From assembly GCA_033439255.1 (NCBI GenBank), contig CM065885.1, forward strand, positions 1,364,001-1,428,000: a stretch of 64,000 nucleotides of DNA, in the 5' to 3' direction. The notes below the pieces were generated by a model. That model worked only from the letters and a program-made list of their open reading frames with translations. It was not told the DNA's origin and ran no database searches. The position numbers and the translations under genes were made by a program. Positions within the stretch are counted from its first letter, which is position 1; each line of letters opens with the position of its first letter. Below are positions 53,927-64,000 of this stretch, piece by piece. The stretch comes from Hericium rajendrae. Lineage: Eukaryota > Basidiomycota > Agaricomycetes > Russulales > Hericiaceae.

Positions 53927-55932
53927 ATGTCCATGTCCACTGGTTCCATTCTGATGGCCTTGCTCTTCCTATCAAGCCTCCTCGTCATGCAGTGCTCAGC
54001 ACAGGAGACCGTGTTTCAGTGGTCGTTTGCAGACAATGTATGTATTCGATTGCCTCTCTAACTGCGCATTTGAACTCCTTACCTTTTTGGTGACAACAGA
54101 GTAGCTCCGCCGGCATTGTTCCATGCCAGCGTGCTAGGATCGCAGCCCACGCATTTTCGCGCGACTTGCCGAGCATTGGACGGCCGCCATACTACATGGC
54201 TGCATATCCCTTGGATGGTTCACCGACAGTCACCTTCGTTGGTATGGACCCCAGTGATCTCAGCTGGGAGGTAAACTATCCAGCAGGTATATCTTACATC
54301 CGACCTGCGTATCCACTGTGCTCATCACAGTCCCTGATCTTCAGGCTCACAACTCATGCTCGCCCTGATCGATGCCGACGGAAACAGCGGAGGCATCATG
54401 CCATCGATTTTGACTGTAGCAGGTGGGCCTTTCACAACGCTACAAAAAAACACAGACTGATGGTCCCGAGACAGATGGCGGATCCTCTGCGTGTCTTCCT
54501 CCCGCCACTTCCTCATTCCCTTCGGTGACGGCGAATGTGACGCAAGATCTAGCAGCCTGTGAACCGTTGGGCCTGACCATTCGGGGTGGCACACGACCCT
54601 ATACAGTTTCAGTCGTTGGAATTGACTCGACTGTATCAAATTTCACCCTGGGGCCGCGCGACGACATATTCACATGGACAAATCAAGCTTCTGTGGACAC
54701 CGATGTTCTCTGTAAGGTTGTCTTGCTTCTCAATTAGGTACCCAAGCTAATTCGGCTCTTTCTGATTTTCAGTCGCGGTCAGCGATGCGTAAGTCTCGCG
54801 GCTTACGGAGGATGATTCTCATCTAACATTTTCGTATCTCAGATCAGGAAATTGGGCGTCCCAATCGGCTCTTTTCAAGGCCACCCTGTCTCCATCCCAA
54901 TGCTCACGTCCAGCATGGAGAAGCTTTGCCAGTGATTCCATCGCTGATGCTTCTGGCCCGGGCGTTTCCCAGAGCAGCCCCTCCAAACATCGGATCACAG
55001 TGATCGTGGGCGCATGCCTGGGCGTCGCCGTCGCGATCCTCCTGATCTGCCTCGCGATCTTATTCTTGTGTCTCAGGCGACGCGGCATCATGGCCAGGCG
55101 GTGTATGGACGGCCAGGACGTCATCCCGCGGACGTGGGCGGACGAACGCGCAATCACGATCTCGCGCCGCACGTCCAAGCTTGATCTCGACCTCACCCTC
55201 GACTTCGCGGACGATGTGCACTCCCGCGCGACATCGCCGTGTGCGGCCTCCGTCCCCGTCCGTGTTCCTTCACCGGTGTTCAAACCGCACACGTTCAGCG
55301 GCGTGCTCGACATCTCTGCATCGAACCGGCCCCCGTCGCCTGCCCCCTCCTCTGTACGGTCCTCGGCGCCTGCAATCCCGCTCCAGCAATTCCTGCCGTC
55401 CCCGGCCTCGTCGTGCCCCACTAGCCCCGACGTCCGCCCGCGCCCCTTGCCCATCCCGCGCGTCTCCTCGCCCCCGCTGAGCCTATCGTCCGACACACCG
55501 CACCTACCCACTCGCGCCTGCACCACATCGACCTCCTTCTCCAATCGCCCGCTTCCATCGATCCCGCAGCCGCACCCGCCCCTCTCGCGCAAGGCGCGCG
55601 AGGCGCTCGGCACCGACGCCCGCCTGCGCAACGTCCGCTCCGCTGGCGACGTCCGCCGCTCCGCGACAGCCCCCACCCCCGCGCTGCACCGCCCGCGTTC
55701 GCTCGTGTTTGCACAGGGCGCGGTGCGCGAGTCGTGGGCGCAGGACGGCGCGGGGCGCGAGCTCGTCGTGATCCAGCACCGCGACGGCGCGGTCGTGCAG
55801 GAGCTGCCGCCGCCGTACGACGAGTGCCTGCGCAGCCCGTCGTATCCCCCTTCTCCGTCTCCGTCTCTCTCTTCGCCTTTGTATTCGCCCTCTCACCTTC
55901 ATTCTCATTCTCGTTCTTATTCTCAGTCGTAA
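53927..55932 (+). CDS. Single-pass membrane protein with proline-rich tail (572 aa)
   Basis: Six exons: 53927-54037, 54100-54286, 54345-54422, 54475-54711, 54773-54788 and 54843-55932. Signal peptide 1-~25 (LMALLFLSSLLVMQCSA). An extracellular part of about 235 residues follows, of a type common in Agaricomycetes (SSAGIVPCQRARI, then CEPLGLTIRGGTRPYTVSV and FTWTNQASVDTDVLF). A transmembrane helix lies at about 261-285 (ITVIVGACLGVAVAILLIC), with a basic stop-transfer LRRRG. The ~285-residue cytoplasmic tail is Ser/Pro-rich with PXXP stretches and a PPPYDE motif (WW-domain-type ligand). Exon 5 is a 16-nt micro-exon. Possibly a cell-surface sensor or adhesin-like protein; function not known. 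Confidence 0.75.
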
Positions 55933-56384
55933 GCGCCTCTCTCAAAAACGCTCGTCATGTCTTCGATGTCTGTCTGATAGTGTAATTGCGTATATTTCTT
56001 TATGATAGAGCTTTAGTTCTTCTGCATACGACAGACTGTATATTGCACTTACTTCGCATTACTACTGTATCCATATCTCACGTCTAGTTAATCGATCAAT
56101 AAGTAGTAGTTACCAGTAGTTACCCCTGCACGTCACCCCTGCACTATAATCTAATAACCAGTGACATCTCACGCTTCACGTTGCAGAAAATTTCCAGTAA
56201 AGAAATTTGGCCGAATTCCTTAGGCGTAACATGCCTCATTGGCAAGACGTCGGGATAGAAAAACAATCAGCAAATAGTTCAACAGTTACCAGCAGGGAAT
56301 ACTGGGTGACGAGATTGTCATGTTAGGCAGAACACAGATATGATACAATTCGAGTAATGCAGTACGATACAAGACGCCCTGCCC
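55933..56384. other. Convergent intergenic region
   Basis: 3' ends of the membrane protein gene and the proteasome gene. A short duplication GTAGTTACC / GTAGTTACCCC TGCAC near 56106-56143 was noticed; nothing else. Confidence 0.4.
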
Positions 56385-57456
56385 TCACGCAGTCTGAGCC
56401 CCGTAGCCCCTGATACCCTCCGCGAAGCCCCACGACGTCTGTATCTTGATCGGATCAGAGATAGATGGGCCCGACGCGTTGATAATGGCGATTTGATACT
56501 ACACATGGAGCCAGTCAGCACGACTGAACTCGCACTGGAGAAGACGCGCCGTACCTTATTGATACTGCGTGCGTCGCGATAGTAGAGCACGCGCATGCAG
56601 TCTTCGAGGATCTTGTGCGCCTCTGCTTCGGTGAGGGTGTCTTCCTTCCCTTCGACGGCCTTGCGGAGGAGGGGCTGCGCGATGTAGGCGCCGTACCCGG
56701 TCGCGAGCGTGGGCGACGTATACGTCACGCCCAGCAAGTCGACAAATGCCAAAAACCTGTCCAATCGCGTCAGGATCGGTCACAACAAACGAAGAGCGGG
56801 GGCACTGACCGCTCGCCGTCCTTGAAGCCGCCGACGAGGATCGAATTCCACAGCGGGTCCATCTTGGAGCGCTTGCCGTACATGACGTTCGCGAGGTACT
56901 CGTGGATCTCTTTCGGGCCCAGCTGGTAGCCGTCCTGCTTCGTGACCTCCTCGTCGACGATGACCGAGTCGAGCTCGCGCGTGATGTACTGGAAGTCGGA
57001 CATGTCGCCGCTCGCGCCGATGACGGTGTACTCCCCGATCTGTCGCAGACGGCTGACGTCCTTGAAGCGGGCGAGGGAGCCGTATGATGCTGGTCGTTGT
57101 ATCAGTGCATGTAAGAAAAGAAAAGAAGGGATGAAAGACTGGTGTACCGAGGTTGTCGGCTGCGAGCATGATGCCGTCCTTGTACTTCAGGGCGAGGATG
57201 CTCGTTCCAGTGACGATAGGCTGTCTGCATAGGCATTAATTAACACCCAAAATAGAGTGGCATGCCAGACTTACTGTGTGTGCTGCACGCCTTCCGAGAA
57301 TGCATCTTTCGGCGTGTTCTGGGGACGGCTGTGGAGAGGATATGTGTTGTACATGTCCACGGCGTCATTTCTCTGGATTCAACCAATTGAGAGGCGCTCT
57401 TCATCGAAACATATTACACGTACCGGACGCCCCCAGTTCGTTGGAAAATGGTCCAT
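56385..57456 (-). CDS. PRE4: 20S proteasome beta-7 subunit, Pre4/PSMB4 type (267 aa)
   Basis: Six exons on the minus strand: 57456-57424, 57372-57275, 57224-57148, 57089-56810, 56756-56555 and 56498-56385. It starts MDHFPTNWGRP, a short propeptide. The conserved core begins at TQQPIVTGTSILALKY across the second splice site, then GIMLAADNLASYGSLARF, IGASGDMSDFQY, NSILVGGF, YGAYIAQPLLRKA and LYYRDARS. The beta-7 subunit is non-catalytic (no N-terminal Thr nucleophile) and holds the two beta rings together through its C-terminal tail. Here the tail is WGFAEGIRGYGAQTA, of normal length. Divergent from the large unknown gene at 58376. Confidence 0.92.
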
Positions 57457-58375
57457 GGTTGTAGTAAAGGTGAAGTGGCGAGAGGATACAGGCGCAGAAC
57501 GAATCGAGACGCGTAATGTCGCGCTTGCGCGTCCAGTATTGCTGACGTCAGCAGTTCTGCTCTGCGACTGCAACATCTCGACAACTTGTTCTCGACGCCA
57601 ACTGGTGCTTGTAACGTTGTCTTCCCCCTCCTTTCCTCGTAATCTTATATGCCTTAGCATCTTCTTCAAAAGGATTCATAACAGTAATTTTCTATGCTTA
57701 ATCCTATGGCAGCGCATCCCTGGTTATGACACCGTAGTCGGATGCTTTGTACCAATACAACATGAGGGACGTTGGGAAGCCAGCTTTTTCTGAAGCATCA
57801 TCCAACGCTTAGGTTCGTCGAACTGAACGTATGCAATGTTTCGATCTTCAACGTTACTCTTTTCATCATTTGTTCATCTGTTGTTTCTTAGCAGCTTCGA
57901 CCACTGTTACGCACTGCATTCGCTCATGCATGCTAACCGATGCAGGCTCAATTTCACGTCCCTGCATCTATCTGGCTTCTATATGCATATTCTAACTCTC
58001 TCCATCATATGTTGAACACCGCTGAGGTGAGCTTCTATAGTCTCGCAAAACAAACTCAGTCGATGAATCGACGTCGGCGCTGCCTCATTCCACGATTCCC
58101 ATCGCACATCGTTGTCGACCTTTCCAGGCTTGGGTCTCCTCCCTTCCTCTACGAGGGCATGATCTCCGTGGAATAATGAGGGAGATGATTCTGGGTAGAA
58201 TCGTCTGCGGAATGCCTCAGCCCAAAACGGAAACTTAGTCAGTTGGAATTCATGAGGAATTTCTATATCTTCCAGCTGCCAGCCTCCCTTGGCCTTCGAG
58301 CAGCTCTTCCGCTTACCACAACAGGCTCGACTTATCACATACTGTCTTTACTTCTATCGACGCTCATTGTCAAGG
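57457..58375. other. Divergent promoter region
   Basis: About 920 bases upstream of the proteasome gene (minus) and of the 1000-residue protein gene (plus). CT-rich leader just before 58376. No additional coding signal. Confidence 0.45.
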
Positions 58376-61300
58376 ATGTTCAAGAACAACAAGTCACTCT
58401 CGTCTTCCCCTCCTGCCTTCGCTGCGGCCCAGCCTCCTCTGGCCCCTTCCGTGCTCGCCGCACCTCCGGTCATGTCGACGTCTCACAAGGTTGGTGCTCG
58501 CAACCTGACGAGGAAGGTGGTCAGAACTGTCAAGCGTATCTTGAACAAGCTTAGACCGCGTCGTCGCAAGGACAAGAAGGGTGAGCTCGATGTCTCTGAG
58601 CCCATAGCATTTGCGGCCGCCATGTCCCCATCTGCGTCCACAGCATCACTTTCCAAAGATACTACGCCAACTGGAGATGTCTTGACCCCTTCTGGCTCTA
58701 TTATGGACGAACCTGCACTCCAGTTCCTCGCTGCTTCCATCAGTATCTCTGACCATGATGACTTCATACCCAGCCTCACTGTCAGCCGCCAGCACTCCGC
58801 ATCTGTCTTTTACCCTCAGTCGCTGCCTGCTGCCCTTCCGATGCTTCCTTCGTGCTTGCCCATGCCCAAGGATTCATACACCCTTTCCTTCACTATCGAT
58901 TCTACTCGGTCTCCCGACGCTGCTCAATATAATGAAGAGGTGCCTCTACCAGCTCAGAGCGAGCTCACGTTTCCTTCTCTGGATCTTTTCTGCCTCACGG
59001 ACGTAGACAACGGTGCCTCATATCATAAGGACGCTGACAACTCGAGCGAACAACCTACCAAGCCATCGAGCGGGCAATCCATCAACGAGGTCGTGGGTTC
59101 TGTACTTCCTCCTGCATCTGGGAACTTTATTTCTGGTAGCTCGTCTAGGCAACCCCTCGCCGGAGGCCGCGACCGTTCCCCTCGTTCTTGCACTTCTGCT
59201 GACTTGGAACACCTCGCTCCTGCACCTGTTTCCTCTAGCCAAGCCCAATTATGTGATTTTCCTTCATTCTCCCATCTCTTCTCCATTTCTGAGCTTACCA
59301 ACGGTGAACAATTTTGTGAGTTGATCTTCAATTCCAGGGCTCTGCTGTGGCTGATTATTTCCCGCAGCTGTGACCCTTTCACCCGCATTCGCCATAGACG
59401 TAGATCGCTCCTCCGCTAGTGAGCCCTGCTTGCTCGCGACTACGATCCAGGCGATTCAGTCCAGTACGGAGGCACAAAGCAACCACCGTTACAATGCCGA
59501 TGACATGGCTCCATGTGTCTCAATAGGAAGCTTCCTGTGCATGGCCGAAGCCGCTGAATTCTCATTCGTGCCCACGACTGCGACCGAGGCCATTCAGTCG
59601 AGCTCCAAAGTACAACTCCTGGACACGAACTGCATGGCCCATTGTGCCTCTATAGGAATCTTTCTTTGCATGGCCGAGGCTTTCGAGCCTCTTCCTGTTC
59701 ATGCAATGGAAGCCGTGACTTTCCAGGAACTGCGCCAACTACCTGACATCTCTGTCCATTCGTTTGAGTATCCTTCTGGTAAGACGATCGTCCTCTTTGC
59801 CGACTCATCGCTTATCTACATTTTGTAGGATCTTGCATGTCTCTGGAAGTAAGCCTGACCGTGGACACTGTAACGGCCGATGTTGTCCCGACCTCCATGG
59901 CCACAAGCATCAGTGTACAGTCCACCCTGTCCGATCTCCCTCCATCCAACTCCTTGGTTGATACTGGACTGCTCCCCCTCGCATCTTCTATCCTGAATGT
60001 CGAAGCTTTGATTTCATTGAGTGAGGTCCCGGCTCAGGTCGCTCAATCTGCAGTCTTCCCTCCATCAGCTTCGATATCTGTCTCTATTTCTGCCTCATCA
60101 ACGCAAGTGATATGCGTCGCAGAGGCCGGACTACTCGCCCTTGCGTTCTCCACCCTCGACGTCGAAGCTTTGATCTCGTTCAATGAGGCCACGGCTCAGG
60201 TCGCTCCATCTGCAGCCCCTCCTCCATCAGCTTTGACGTCTTCCTCTATCTCCGATCTAACGGTGTTTTATCCGCTCCCCCCTTCAACGCATGTGACAAA
60301 GGTCTCATCGTCGGTTTGCAACGTCAATATCGCATCATCCGGAGAGGTGTTTCCTCACCCGGTTGGTACAGCGATCGCATCGCTGACACCAGTCTCCGCC
60401 ACGACCTATGTTCCCGTCGTCTCAGAGCAGGAGACCCTTGCCAATTCTGAGGTCACTATCCCAGAAGTCATCAATGTCGCCCTCGAATGCAATAGCCTCA
60501 TTCCCTCCCCTCCTGCCCTGCCCTCCCGCCCTGTAGCGGTTTTTGCAGATCTTCCTGAGCGTCATAGCACGTGCACATGCCAATGCTCCGCTCCTGCCAA
60601 GTTGAAGATTTATGCCTCCATCTCCATCCAGACAGATCTTTTGGAGTCTTCTACCGACTCCGACGCTCCTCCGCCGCCCGCGCCCCCTGCGCCTCCCCCT
60701 CCTCCAATGTACAAGTCCCCGCCTCCCGTGAAGATCAAGATCAGGGGACGGAACGGCCAGCTTGTCTCCCTGGACATCCGTCGGGACGGACTTGATGGCA
60801 TGTTCCTGACAGAGTTAACGTCACTGCTGGCGGCCCAGGCCGACGGTGGGCCAAGAGTCCTTAGGAAGACGGAGAGAGCCGAAGACAAGCACGAAACGGC
60901 CGTTGGTGGGGAGATAGTTTTGAAGAAGACGGACTTCCAGGTCGGCGCGTCCAGACGTGGGGACGAGGACCAAGAGAAAGTCAAGGTTAGGACGAAGGAG
61001 GAGTGGGGCAAGACGGTCAAGAGGCGACCGATCACGATGAAGGAGGGCGCGAAGGAGAACGCGCCGTCCATGAAGCCTGTCAAGCCGACTCGTACCAAGG
61101 AGACTGCGTTGAACGACATCACGAACACGGCGCGCGCCGAGGCGCCGTTTTTGTCTGAGCTGGAGACCGCAATCGCAAGATCTCGCGGCGGACGTCCGCT
61201 CTTGACACCCATTCCTGTCCTTGAGGATAAAGGCGAGGAAGAGTCAGCACAGTCTACTTCTCCGTGGGGCCCCCGTCTTCGCGGCAAGACGCCCAACAAC

Positions 61301-61480
61301 GCCATCGCCAGACCATCTCCCCCGAGGCGCAGCAAGAATCTGGAACTCGAGCTGACGGCTTTGAGTTCTGGGCGCCGTATCCCAGAGGGCGGGATGTCGC
61401 TGGCTGCGATGGCGATTTTAGAACGCATTAAGGCGGAGAAGGCGCAGAAGGAGGCAGCAGTAGCCTCGGAAGATGCATGA
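58376..61480 (+). CDS. Low-complexity protein with internal duplications (1000 aa)
   Basis: Not recognised. Three exons: 58376-59315, 59368-59778, 59829-61480. The ATG at 58376 is the first in frame; an earlier TTG at 58289 was not used. The N-terminus is basic (RNLTRKVVRTVKRILNKL, RPRRRKDKK). The centre is Ser/Pro/Ala-rich and contains two duplications. One is AIQSSTEAQ/CVSIGSFLCMAEAAEF against AIQSSSKVQ/CASIGIFLCMAEAFEP. The other is GLLPLASSILNVEALISL against GLLALAFSTLDVEALISF. Near residue 700 a polyproline run (PPPPAPPAPPPPP) precedes a highly charged C-terminus (KIKIRGRNGQL, then KTKEEW-like KVRTKEEWGKTVK and ALNDITN). No membrane helix. The polyproline run suggests profilin/SH3 binding, but no FH2 domain was seen. 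Confidence 0.65.
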
Positions 61481-62736
61481 TATCTGTTTCTGGACGCATC
61501 CAGAAGTTGGAATGAGCTGAATGAGCTGTGTACGATAGGGTTCGAATCTATCTCGATCTTGGCATGTCCCATTTTTATCTCTATTTTTATCTATCTTTGG
61601 GTTTTATGATGCTTATTTAATTGCGATTTTGAGTGTGCAGTTGTTCGTGAACAAGGCAAAGTTCTGTGCTCTTGGCGTATGACGTGGACCACCCTGCGTC
61701 CGGTCTGTATTCGAAGTGATTCACGTTCAAAGCATGCAGGATCTTGGGCCCAAGGCTGTCGTGATCAGGGCTCTTCCGGTGGGCGTTCTTTTACTCATGC
61801 TGGTAAATTTCTCCATCTATCACCCGTCACTCTGGCACCTCCGTTGTAGACTCGCATCTTCAGATGTATCTTCTGATGCTTTCCCTCCCGATGCTTTTAT
61901 TTTCGAGCTGGCTCTTTACTCAACGACCTGTCACATATTGTCAGAAGCATAGCGAAAGCTGAGTTCCTTTCCTCGCCTGCCCCCCTTTTTCCTCCCCAGG
62001 TGCTCAGAAACCTTTACAGTGATAGACAAGAATCATACTGCATACTGTAAGCCATGACACAACACGCGCTTCCTTCTCGGGCCGCCTCCTGCCGCCTCAT
62101 GTGCATATGCAGGCATATACGGAGGCGGGGCGCTCGCCTACGTCCTACGGTGTTCATCCAACCCCACGGCACGTATAGAACTCTCCTCGACCTGGCCCAC
62201 CACCGGATGCAAATCCGGTCACCTTCTGGGTATTTTTTTGCCTCTGAAACTGCCAGAGAATACCATGCGACAAGGTACCAGCTGAAGACGCTGAGTTTGT
62301 TTGTCATCCATATCTGCAACTTTCTATCTAAACTTAACCGCTTCTACTAACTTCCAAATAATACGCTTTTCCGAGGTCAGACGGCATGCCAACTTCTTCG
62401 CCGATCTACATCAGCCAGGTGACTTGGGATTCATGAATGACCTTACTGCTCATCGGCGCTCATCTGCAACGTTTCCGTGCTCCTGGAGTTCTGTGCGTAT
62501 TTTAAGTCCGGACACGATCAGTCAAAGAAGTCTCAATGGATAACATGACCACGGTCATCATACCCACGGTCCGCTGGGACTCTCGATCCGTTCGAAGGTC
62601 GGGCGCAGTGGTACGCGTGATCTCCAGGCGCGTTACGCGACCAGGGCCCAACGCCGTTGAATGCGTTCTTTCCGAGTGACGATGGATTTAAAGTGAAGCG
62701 CGAGGTGGATGATGCGCCGACCCCCAGCTCCGCATC
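61481..62736. other. Intergenic upstream of GH28 gene
   Basis: About 1.25 kb without a recognisable gene. Short ORFs (61716-61952, 62054-62350) look random. The hairpin CCGGATGCAAATCCGG near 62190 is isolated. Confidence 0.4.
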
Positions 62737-64000
62737 ATGAGGACCACTCTGATTTCCACAGCGCTTTTGCTCCTCGCGCAGTTGGCGGCGGCGTGGCCCG
62801 GCACGGTGCACAAGCACGGAAACGTCTGCACCGTCATCCCGTCCGTCGACGGGAGCGATGACTCGCAAGCCATCGTTTCTGCATTCAAGCAGTGCTGGAC
62901 GGACTCCATCGTTCGTTTTGAAAACAAGACCTACCATGTCGATCGTGTAATGGAGACTACAGGCCTTCGCAATGTGACGGTTGATATGAAGGGCACTCTT
63001 CTGGTACGTGCAGTCCTAGAGTTTGTCATGGCTCTTCTGACCTTGTTTCGACATGGACAGTGGAGCACTGATATACCTTACTGGCGTAATAACAGCGTCC
63101 CTCTTGGGTACCAGAATCAGACGGTTGCTTGGATCGTCAGCGGATCAGACATCAACTGGACGGGCCATGGATATGGAACCTTCAATGGAAATGGCCAGCC
63201 GTGGTAAGTCCGTCGCGCACCTCAAAGCTAGTACCGTTCTCATGTCTCCGTAGGTATGAGCTGTCGCACGGGATTTCCGACGTTCACGGTCGGCCCATCA
63301 ATCTCGTTTTGCGCAATGTGACAGACTCCGTTTTTGAGGGTCTACGCTTCGTGCAGAGTCAGTTCTGGACTATGGCGATCCAGTCTTCCAAGAATCTGCT
63401 TCTGGAAAATATTTATATCAATAGCACTGCGACGAACAATGTTCGTGTCTTACGTCTCGATGCCGATGTCTTGCTCATTGTGTCCTGCAACCCTCTTTCA
63501 ATCCAGGCGTCCACGATTAACACGGACGGTGTCGATACATTCTACTCGAACAACATCACCATCCGCAACTGGAGCGTGACGAACGGAGACGACCAGATCT
63601 CGCTCAAGGCGAACACGTCCAACGTCGTCATCGAGAACTGCCAGTTCTACAAGGGCAACGGCATCGCTATCGGCTCCATCGGGCAATACCTGGGCGAATA
63701 CGAGTTCGTCGCGAACGTCACTGCGAACAACATTACGTGCGTCGACAGCCAGTACGGGGCGTACCTCAAGACGTGGACCGGTATCCAGAAAGGCTACCCG
63801 CCAAATGGTCAGCATGGTCGTTCCGCCCTCTTTGTCTTTGCTTTGTGATCTGACACTGGCCTCAGGCGGCGGCGGCGGCATCGGCTACCTCAACAACCTC
63901 AGTCAGCGTTCTCGCTCTCCACCCGTCCGACGTGGCGCTGACGTTCACGGGCCGCACAGCGTTCACGAACCTCACCGTCTCCAACATCACGCAGGCCGTG
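62737..64000 (+). CDS. Secreted GH28 glycosidase, 5' part (runs off window)
   Basis: Exons: 62737-63003, 63061-63203, 63254-63440, 63507-63807, 63866-63901 and 63960 to beyond 64000. Signal peptide (MRTTLISTALLLLAQLAAAW) then the right-handed beta-helix of glycoside hydrolase family 28. Motifs: NTDG (TINTDGVDTF) and GDD (VTNGDDQISL) supply the catalytic aspartates. The third motif is GNGIAIGSIGQY, where polygalacturonases have a GHG histidine, and the fourth is AYLKTWTG, where they have RIK. Many N-glycosylation sites (NNS, NQT, NVT, NST). The substitutions suggest activity on a rhamnogalacturonan or other pectin-like polymer, or an exo-type enzyme, rather than classic endo-polygalacturonase. 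Secreted for plant-wall degradation. Confidence 0.88.

Noticed and set aside
55421-55945. Minus-strand ORF of 174 codons opposite the membrane protein's tail.
   Set aside because: It is the Arg-rich mirror of the GC-rich, proline-coding plus strand; typical antisense shadow.
62180-62215. Possible tRNA T-arm (CCGGATGCAAATCCGG).
   Set aside because: The TTC of the T-loop is missing and no acceptor stem or anticodon arm could be folded around it.

Overview
The window is nuclear DNA of a filamentous basidiomycete, most likely an Agaricomycete (mushroom or wood-decay fungus). The evidence is dense genes with many 48-65 nt GT-AG introns, a large family of roughly 520-residue F-box proteins, a fungal SLATT-domain protein, a CFEM protein, a secreted GH28 enzyme and Helitron-type Rep/helicase transposons. 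No prokaryotic operons, CRISPR arrays or convincing tRNA genes were seen. Start codons below are ATG codons chosen by eye, and exon borders were inferred from GT-AG signals, reading phase and family similarity.

Layout. 1-10.7 kb is a tandem array of five minus-strand F-box genes (F1-F5; F1 runs off the left edge). F3, F4 and F5 are intact, F2 is frameshifted and F1 has lost its start codon. Coding and flanking sequence are both duplicated, and all but F4 share a GC-rich upstream box. 11.0-12.7 kb holds a two-transmembrane SLATT protein. 12.7-18.7 kb has no recognisable protein gene but contains a pyrimidine-rich block with a three-copy tandem repeat and a five-copy short motif. 18.8-27.1 kb is an ordinary gene neighbourhood: CFEM/Cys-tail protein, Dap1-like cytochrome b5 protein, BNR-4 secreted protein, a Ser/Pro-rich unknown protein and a DnaJ-X co-chaperone.

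27.4-30.1 kb holds two inverted-repeat (MITE-like) elements, a frameshifted Lys/Ala/His-repeat gene and a duplicated scrap of the NBS1 5' end. 30.6-34.0 kb is the NBS1 (nibrin) gene. 34.8-37.1 kb is a dispersed, broken F-box copy followed by an F4-like fragment. 37.5-41.2 kb is a JmjN/JmjC/PHD histone demethylase.

42.2-53.3 kb is a nested transposon. An older minus-strand Helitron has been split by a younger plus-strand relative, so the N-terminal half of the old Rep/helicase lies at 50.6-52.6 kb and its C-terminal half at 42.3-45.0 kb. The younger element begins with a 377-bp palindrome centred on position 45202. Both copies carry inactivating lesions.

53.9-64 kb returns to cellular genes: a single-pass membrane protein with a proline-rich tail, the 20S proteasome beta-7 (Pre4/PSMB4-type) subunit, a 1000-residue low-complexity protein with internal duplications, and the start of a secreted GH28 glycosidase that runs off the right edge.

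The cellular genes are not an operon or an obvious single pathway. NBS1 (break repair), the demethylase (chromatin), the proteasome subunit and the F-box family (ubiquitin ligase adaptors) are housekeeping or regulatory. CFEM, BNR-4, GH28 and the single-pass protein are secreted or surface proteins. The F-box/Helitron portions are the fast-evolving accessory part of the region.
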